The notes under the pieces are model-generated. The model made no database searches, was not told the DNA's origin, and was given only the letters and a program-made list of their open reading frames with translations. The translations under genes were made by a program, and so were the position numbers. A stretch of DNA of 64,000 nucleotides, taken from NCBI RefSeq assembly GCF_000003815.2, contig NC_049992.1, positions 19,695,289 through 19,759,288 on the forward strand, read 5' to 3'. Of the stretch, positions 10,801 to 19,800 are shown in pieces. Source of the stretch: Branchiostoma floridae (lineage: Eukaryota; Chordata; Leptocardii; Amphioxiformes; Branchiostomatidae). Numbering within the stretch: the stretch's first letter is position 1; each line of letters starts with the position of its first letter.

Positions 10801-13800
10801 ACTGAAAAAAAAATCGGCAGCTGGACCGATTCGGATAGGATTATGAAACGTCAATGACCTTTGTAGCAAAATGGACCAATGTTTTGAGTATCGCCCATTC
10901 ACAAGTTTTCTATATAATCAGGTCCAGGTTCAGGACCTAGATCTAATCATTTGTACCTGGTCCGCACCTGGACCTGAATTTTCTGTACCAGTATCACCCC
11001 TTTAAGTTTTCACTACCATATCGCAGCGAGGCGTTTTAGTGTGCTCTTACCCAAGCGTGCTCTGACATAAATAGAACATACATGTTGACATGAAAATCAT
11101 ACATACATATTTGAAAATAAAACTATAGTAAAAGAAGGAAAACCTTTTCCAGGATCATACAGACGAGGTGACTTCCTGACCCNNNNNNNNNNNNNNNNNN
11201 NNNNNNNNNNNNNNNNNNNNNNNNNNNNNNNNNNNNNNNNNNNNNNNNNNNNNNNNNNNNNNNNNNNNNNNNNNNNNNNNNNNNNNNNNNNNNNNNNNNN
11301 NNNNNNNNNNNNNNNNNNNNNNNNNNNNNNNNNNNNNNNNNNNNNNNNNNNNNNNNNNNNNNNNNNNNNNNNNNNNNNNNNNNNNNNNNNNNNNNNNNNN
11401 NNNNNNNNNNNNNNNNNNNNNNNNNNNNNNNNNNNNNNNNNNNNNNNNNNNNNNNNNNNNNNNNNNNNNNNNNNNNNNNNNNNNNNNNNNNNNNNNNNNN
11501 NNNNNNNNNNNNNNNNNNNNNNNNNNNNNNNNNNNNNNNNNNNNNNNNNNNNNNNNNNNNNNNNNNNNNNNNNNNNNNNNNNNNNNNNNNNNNNNNNNNN
11601 NNNNNNNNNNNNNNNNNNNNNNNNNNNNNNNNNNNNNNNNNNNNNNNNNNNNNNNNNNNNNNNNNNNNNNNNNNNNNNNNNNNNNNNNNNNNNNNNNNNN
11701 NNNNNNNNNNNNNNNNNNNNNNNNNNNNNNNNNNNNNNNNNNNNNNNNNNNNNNNNNNNNNNNNNNNNNNNNNNNNNNNNNNNNNNNNNNNNNNNNNNNN
11801 NNNNNNNNNNNNNNNNNNNNNNNNNNNNNNNNNNNNNNNNNNNNNNNNNNNNNNNNNNNNNNNNNNNNNNNNNNNNNNNNNNNNNNNNNNNNNNNNNNNN
11901 NNNNNNNNNNNNNNNNNNNNNNNNNNNNNNNNNNNNNNNNNNNNNNNNNNNNNNNNNNNNNNNNNNNNNNNNNNNNNNNNNNNNNNNNNNNNNNNNNNNN
12001 NNNNNNNNNNNNNNNNNNNNNNNGGAGATGCTCACGAATTTCAGAGATAAAGAACGAATTTTCTTACTTGTTGTATATTTTGTCGTCTTTTATGTTATAC
12101 TTTTACGTATTGCGCAATATCTGAATCATAAAAAATCGAAGAAAATAACAAAACAGTGACGCAGTGAACGAACGCAGCAATGCCGCAAGCGTGCCGCACG
12201 TCAAGTGAGAGGGGGCCTTTAGTGTGTTTGCTATGTTTCAAGACTTATTTATTTGTTTCAAGACTTAATGCTCAATTTGTTTTATCGTTGCGTTTAACAT
12301 ACCTTTTCGATTAATTTGTACATTGCATAGCATGCTCACGCACATAAGAACTAGCAGGCCGAAGTGTCCTCTGAGCCTGGGCCGAAGTGTCCTCTGCCTG
12401 GGGCCGAAGTGCCCTGGACTTTGGGCCGAAATGTCCGGGCCGAAGTGTCCATGTGCCGAACTGTCCTGATACCGAAAAAATCATTAAACTTACTGACTTA
12501 AGCTAAGGGCACAACCCGCCGTACATGCAAGTACGTGCTGTCTACGTGCCAAAACGTGGGCAATATTTTGGGGATCCGTAAGTGGTAGTAGCCTGTGTTT
12601 ACACAAGCTCTCGCTGGCTGCAGTTAATTACCCCTTCGAGACGGCAATTGTATGGCCGGCCGCTAGGGGCGCGATTTTCGTCAGGCTATAAGTGGTAAGT
12701 ACCGCCTCCGTACGACGGATTTTGGAGCACGCAGACACGCTGTAGAACTTAAAGTGTAGGCAAAATTTCGCGGATTCACCCCCTGCACAGCCTGAACGTC
12801 TTCAGAATTACATGGCGGACGTGGCCTCCAAAAAAACGTACGGACAAATTGCACGTACGGTGGGTTGTGCCCTTATATATATATATATAGCTTTAGGCTT
12901 ACACAAACAATAGAAACTTGAGTCTTTGGCTCTTGACAAGAGTGGGATCCCTCGTCTTCCACTGTCTCAGTAAAAGCTAGAAGTCGAACCGCAAAGGTTG
13001 AGTTAGTCTTAAGTGCCATAACACTAATTGATTCAAAAACATTTTATCTTAAAATAGTTCGTTTTGATACTATTTTTTTACAGTGTAGGACCAAGAAAAA
13101 TAAATGACCTAAAATGTTACATATTGTTTCTTTTTATTCATTAGAAAGGGTGTAAAGTTTATGTTTGCAATCGTTTACTGCGTATGCTGTGCAATAAGCT
13201 TAGTTGGTGAACATTTGAGGAAAATTGATAGTTTTATGTTGATTGAGTATTATGGTTTGATGCAGGGGAATCTTACAGTATCGGTTGCTTGGCACTCAGC
13301 CGACAGTTACCTGAGGTCAAACCGTTTTTAAATCGATTTATGAACAATTTGACCACGTACGAACTTTGAAGCTGCCGCTTAGTCAGAAGTTAAATATTGA
13401 CCGAGGCAACTTACAGACTATAGCAAATCTTAAACAGACCTAGATACATGGAGATATCATACTTAACTTACCAGTTTGAATAGGGTTAATAAAAAATATA
13501 ATTTGTCTTCTTCTGCTTCCAAAAAAAGAAGTCAGACCCAACCTATCTAGATATCGTCAACACTAGTATTTGAGTAATCTTTTTGTACAATAATGTTTAT
13601 CACAGTTCATTGTTACAGGCATATCCCCTATCTTGTTTCTACCATGTTCTTGCAATTCGCCTACGGGCTAGCCTGGGAACCATACCATCGAGGCGCTCGG
13701 CGGTGTAGGGGTGACCGCCCGTACAGTTAATTGGTACAGGCCGGGGGAGTTCTTACGGGGTTAGATTAATTTAGTCAAAAGGCCGGCTACAAGCTCTATC

Positions 13801-16800
13801 GGCGAAATCTCAAAGGGCAGCTAATCAGACAGGCTGACAGAAGCAGGTCGGTGCCGGGTAAAGCTCCCCAAAGCCGACCGCGGAGAATGGTACCCAGGCT
13901 ACCTACGGGCATGAATTACGAACTTGGAAATTGCTTTCTTTTGTACCCATTCTTTTGTAAAGGATGGTTACGTTATGCCTAGGTTACACATAGCCGAATT
14001 TGGATCCCGACTCTCTCCCGACTATGGTTTAGGAGTGATTCGGGAGCTAGTCGGCTGTAGTCGGCTGGCGTTCGGCTGAGTCGGCTGGCGTTCGGCTGGC
14101 GTTCGGCTGAGTCGGCTGGTGTTCGGCTGCTCCATCCGAATGTTTTGAAATGTTCAAAACATTCGGCTCTGAACGGCAACTCTGGAATGAGTCGGTTGGT
14201 GATCGGCTGGTGTTCGGCACCGTCGGCTAGTGTTCGGTTGGTGTCCGGGAGTAAGTCGGCAGTCAAATTAAACCTTAACCACGCCATAAACATTGCTGGT
14301 TTACTCCCAGCTCGTTTCCAACTTACCAATGATTCATCCCAAGACCGTAGACAAATCTCTGCTAACTCATTTCCAAGCAAAAAGACTATTGCCAGGACGT
14401 AGACGAATCACCCCCGAACTTCACACGACCGACATCCAGCCAAAAACAAAAAGAACCATAAATGCCGCACTGGAGCTATATGTGATCCAAATTTGATCTC
14501 TTGGTGATGCTTACAAAATAGAAGAAAGGATAATCTTGATTAAAAACGAAAATGAGCACTCTTTTGAAAATCGCTGATTATGTCTATTTCAAGTCGGGAG
14601 AGGATTAGCAATCGGTTGGGGATCAGTCAGGAGTGATTCGGCAGTCTGGGCTAGAGGTCGGGATGGTTGGTGATAGGTTAGTTAGCATTTGGGACACAGT
14701 CGAGAGTAAGTCTTTTACTGGTCGGGAGATGTTCGGGACATGTTCGGCGCTAAAGAAATAGGCGTGGCCTAAACTGGTCAGACTACTCCCGAACTACTGC
14801 CGACTTGGGTCGGCTAAGAGTCGGCTAGTGTTCGGGAGCCAAAGTCGGCTATGTGTAACCTAGGCATTACCTGGTATTCGTCATTCTCTGCGTTGCCCGC
14901 TACGTTCAGACCTACAGACATAACGATATGAGTAATAAATGTGACTGATTTTTACAAATAATGTAATGAAGTGCACACATTATTGGCGGCTACTGGGCTA
15001 CTGGTAAAAAAGAAAGACTAGGGCCAGGAATGATTTGGGACGGGTTCTGATTTTCAGGCAGATTTACAAGTGGCATAAGATAGTATCAAAGCTGGCTAAG
15101 GAGTACAACTGGCAAAAGTGTACCTAAACAGCCACGGTAGTAAAAACACACTCCAAGGCCGGCTTCACTACTAGTACTCTGTCAGCTCTAATACGATCTT
15201 AAACTACCGTAGGATCTGCTTGGAGATTAATGGGTTCAGCTTTTGGGGATCAATTCTTTAAATCGGACAGGAAACGTAGTACTGTCAGAAAATCTATAAA
15301 CACTATGACACTGAACTGTGCAGCAAACAAAAATTACATGTAACGTACAGGACAGAAGGAAGGAATAAAAAAAAATTGACAGGAAAATTTTTCTTCTACA
15401 TGTAACAAACATGTTTGTAGATTTGTAACGTTTTTGCGTTTGGATTTTGCTGCATTTTTCATGTTGATATTTACCTTCCTTACTTTTTTGTATCCATCAT
15501 AGATAAAGGCTTCAGTTACGTTGGTAAATATCTACAGCTAGTGAAGCCCCTGAGAGTAGCTACCAACATGTTGAGAGAGAGAGAGAGAGAGAACAGCCAT
15601 ACCATAGTCCTTATAGTTTCAATGTACCTGTTTCTTTTTGGTTGTCATATAAAAAGGTATTACAGGAGTTACAAGAGAGAGAGAGAGAGAGAGAGAGAGG
15701 GAAAGAGAGGGGAGAGAGAAAGAGGGAGAAAGGGAGGGTGTGAAAGAGGGGGAGGGGGGTAAACAGGTGATGACTGACCGTAGTGTATCATGGGTATCCG
15801 TTACCATATAAAATTTAACTTCTTGTCTGTGACGTGACAAGTAGATGTAGACAGTAACCTCACGTCTGCAAAATATGTGCAGGTGTACAAACTAACCTGG
15901 TAATGTGTCATACCTGGTATCTCTATCACACCCTCAGGAACCACGGTCACACCCTGGGTTGGGTAGCTGAGGGGCACAGAGCCATTGGCAAACAGCAACG
16001 TGTCCGCTGCGGACTCCGTTCTAAAGTACGGAATAGAAACGGAACGCGTACGCATAGTGATCTCCAACCAGTTTGGCTCAATGAAGAGGGACTATTCCAC
16101 TAGTCGAGACAAAGAAGACGGACGCTATGTATAATATCGCAAAGGCGGCGGCAGCAAATTTCTTTTGTGGGGGGAAATATTGGTGATAGATTTGTGAGCA
16201 TGTGGAGGGTCGAAGTGGAGTTCATGTCGGGAGCAACATTTTTTTTATTAAAAACAACAACAACAATGGTACATTTGTCAACCACTAAGACTAGTGTTTG
16301 TACAGTCGAGTACTATTGCACATGGAGGGATAACATATACTGGTGTGTCTGGACGAATTACATGTGTAACTTAACATGCAGTACACGGGCAGTGAAACAG
16401 TCAGGAAAGACAAATACATGTAGTACATTTGTCAAAATACTGGGAAACCTTAAGGAATATGTACAGTCTGTTATTACACTATGATCAAACATGGAGTAGT
16501 CTAACAATAGGTGGGGTTCATGCCAAAATATCAATAGTAAATTTGTACAATCAATCTACATTGGCTGTCAGTCTACTATTGTATATCCGTTCTTCGAAGT
16601 CGGGAGCAACATTTGCGTGACATCACAGACAGCCTACCGTGACGACGGACCCTTTCACTAATTCTCATAAGCCTACACGATGACACGGACCAAGCATTCC
16701 CCTTCCTGTTCTTTGTTCTATTCTCGGTAAAAGACATGGTAAGAGGGATATGCCTTTTAACAGGAATAGAACAAAGAACAGGAAGGGGGATGCTTGGTCC

Positions 16801-19800
16801 GTGTCAACGCCGACGCTCCCCAATACATTTTCACCATGTCCAGCGCTTAAGGCGCGAGCCGTCGCAAGGGAGGTTTGGGAAAATTTAAAATCTGGATCCC
16901 TTGAAATACCATTTCCTGCATTTTGTGGGGCAAATTTTGCTGGTGGACTAGCTACTAGTAGGTTGATGAAATTTCTATTGGTGAAAAAATACACATGGGT
17001 TTCGGCTTGATTTTTTTGGGGGGGCCATGCCCCTACTCTTCAAGCAGAGGTTAGGCTCCCGGGCTGTTTTTAAACGTTTTGTTGAGTCGTTTGTATCGGC
17101 TTTCTATTTTGTCATATTTCTTGAAGTACGCCAGCAAAAAAGGTTTTGACACAGCAAGATATACAAGAACAAAAGATTAATAGAAAGCCCGATAAAAACG
17201 ACTAAAAAAAACGTTAAAAAAAAACCCGGAGCCTAACCTCTGGCTTTTAAAGAACCATGCCCCCCACACCTATTTTTGTGGGGGCGACTGCCCCCACTTG
17301 TCCGCCCCCACTGTATCAAAAAGTCTTATTTCCATGCCCTGTATATATATTTATGCATGTGTTTAGTGCAATGCTATTGAAGTGTTTATGTTTTATGAGC
17401 GGGAGGTTAACTTGCATTCTAGTTCGTTAGTTCGTTGGCTTTACAATTCACGTGAACGCCAGATGGATTTGTAGATCGGTCAGAGTTCGCCGAAATTCAA
17501 CATCGCCACCAAATTGCGCATCGATGGGACATTTTGTTTCTTTGTTTGTCTGTTTGTTTGTTTGTTAGAACTTCTATTTATTCATGAAAGATCAAATCGG
17601 CCAGCAGGGACAACGTAAGGGTCAAATAGAATATAACAATGATGTAGATTACATTATTAAGGTGCTAATCAATATATCAACATACATAACTACATATACA
17701 TAGTACACAACACACAGTAGAGAACAGTGTAGTTAACATACTTTCAAGACTAGAAGTGTCCATCTTAACAGTATAGCAGTAGACACAGCAAAACTTAAAC
17801 AAACATTTGAACAAAAAACTTTAAGTGATCTTTATTCTTAGGTCACCGCTCTAGAATGTTATTTAGAACAGATGTTAGTACCTGCCTACACCAACAAACG
17901 CACAACAACACAGTGCTACACAGCGCTCTTCAATATAAACATGGGTTAAACGCAATCTATCTCGGCATTCTTTGCGGGTGTTCTATCTGCGATAAATTCT
18001 ATTGCACTAATCAGAATTGCTCTGAAAACTGATAGACGGTCACTGAATCGTCGGTTGTTATTCATTCGTTTATTTCTGTATTCTTTTACCAGTGTAAGCT
18101 CCCATCAGTGACTGATAATGCTTTTAAGGAGGCCAACGATAAACTGGAAAGGGTACAGAACCAAGCTGCCCGATTCTGTACAAACAACTACAACAGGGAT
18201 TCTAGTGTTACCAAAATGAAAACAGATTTGCAGTGGATGTCACTTGAAGACAGAAGGAAAATGTCCAAACTTTCCATGATGTACAAAATGACCATTAAAG
18301 TGGTGGACGTACCAACTGATAAGTATCTAATACCAGCTCAAAAAGAACAAGAAACCTAGGATTGATGTGTTCAAAATTCGTACTTTCCCAGAACTATCGT
18401 AGAGTGGAATTTGTTATCGCCAAGTACAATAGAGGCATCTTCTCTGGGTAGTTTTAATCAAAGAACGCTTGCAGATAGATGTGCAAAAGCTAGGTGTGAT
18501 GGGCCGTTTGGTGTAATATAATCAGCTGCAGCCGCGCCGCGTGCCTGCGAAGCTGGTATGTTACGCCGAACGTCGGTTATACCGGCTATATAGATACAGA
18601 TACAGATACAGATACAGATACAGATACAGATACAGAACGATTTAAGTTAAGCTTTCAGAATTAAAACTGACTCAAAACTGCAAGTTGTGTAACTATTACA
18701 TTCTGATGACCTGCTTGTAAGTTGTTGGTTGCTCATAGATCCTATTTGTGAGTAAAAGACATTAATGTTCAAATTCCAATATACGTTCTTTCGACATGCT
18801 TACCTCAGTCTGTACTTGTGTAGTTCTTGTTTCTTCCTCTGTAGCACCTCCTCCTTTTCGTCTTTCGGAATAGCGTTGGCGAAGACTAGAGCCCTTTTAG
18901 AGCAGTTGCACCGGCTATCTGCGACCTGGTCATTCAGTCTGCAGGAAGTAAAGACAGTGGTTTAAAAAGTGTAGCTCTCAAGCACTAGGCGTTGACGGTT
19001 ACATTTTATACGGATTTATTTTCGGCTAAAAATTTTGTTCTGTGTACAACTAAGTGCCCTAACTAACAAACCAAACAGCAAACACATTTGAGATGATCTG
19101 ATTTTTGGCCCCATTTCTACCAAGACGACGCTCTGGCCACGTTCTCTCTGCGACTTCAAATAAACCAAACTCAGACTGAAACCAAACGATGCACACATAC
19201 GTTTCCGATCGCAGTGAGAGCGCAGCGTGATTTTCGTCTTGCGTAAAGGTGCCTCAATACCTGCTTTTGAATTTTAGTTAAACACCGGCTGGAGCTCGCC
19301 GAATTTCAAAATTGTCTGAGCGTCGGCCGTATTTTTTCGCTTAAAATCTTAGTAATTGTCTTTTCTGTCTTTTTGATGCACAGCTGACATCAAACGGAGG
19401 CCTAAATTACAAACGGACGAACTGCTAAAAACCGCTCGAAGCCCTTGTAACCGCCAGGACGTCGACCGTACTTTGGCCGAAAATGCCCATTTTGAGCTCG
19501 CCGACACGTCAGCCGAACTCAGGTCTTCATTTGTAACTAAAATTGTAAGTAAAGGGCTTAAAAACTCCTTCACACGAGAATCGAAATGAGCCGGAATGCT
19601 GTCTGAATAAAGATTCTTTGTATGTTCCTTAGTCTGTACTATACTACGAGAGTGGTACGAGTTTTGCAAATTATTCATTCCGGCTGATTCTGTTTAATTC
19701 CTGCTAAATCGGTTTAAGGATGAAGGCAGGTTCAGGGGTGCTACTTCTGACTGTTATCAGCCAGTGTCACCTTTTACTCTCGCTTTGAAATCATCCTGCC

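Noticed and set aside
11097-12035. 312-codon ORF over the gap
   Set aside because: Almost entirely N. Only the residues at its left end ([12 protein letters not shown]) are real and are annotated as a B4GALNT exon fragment.
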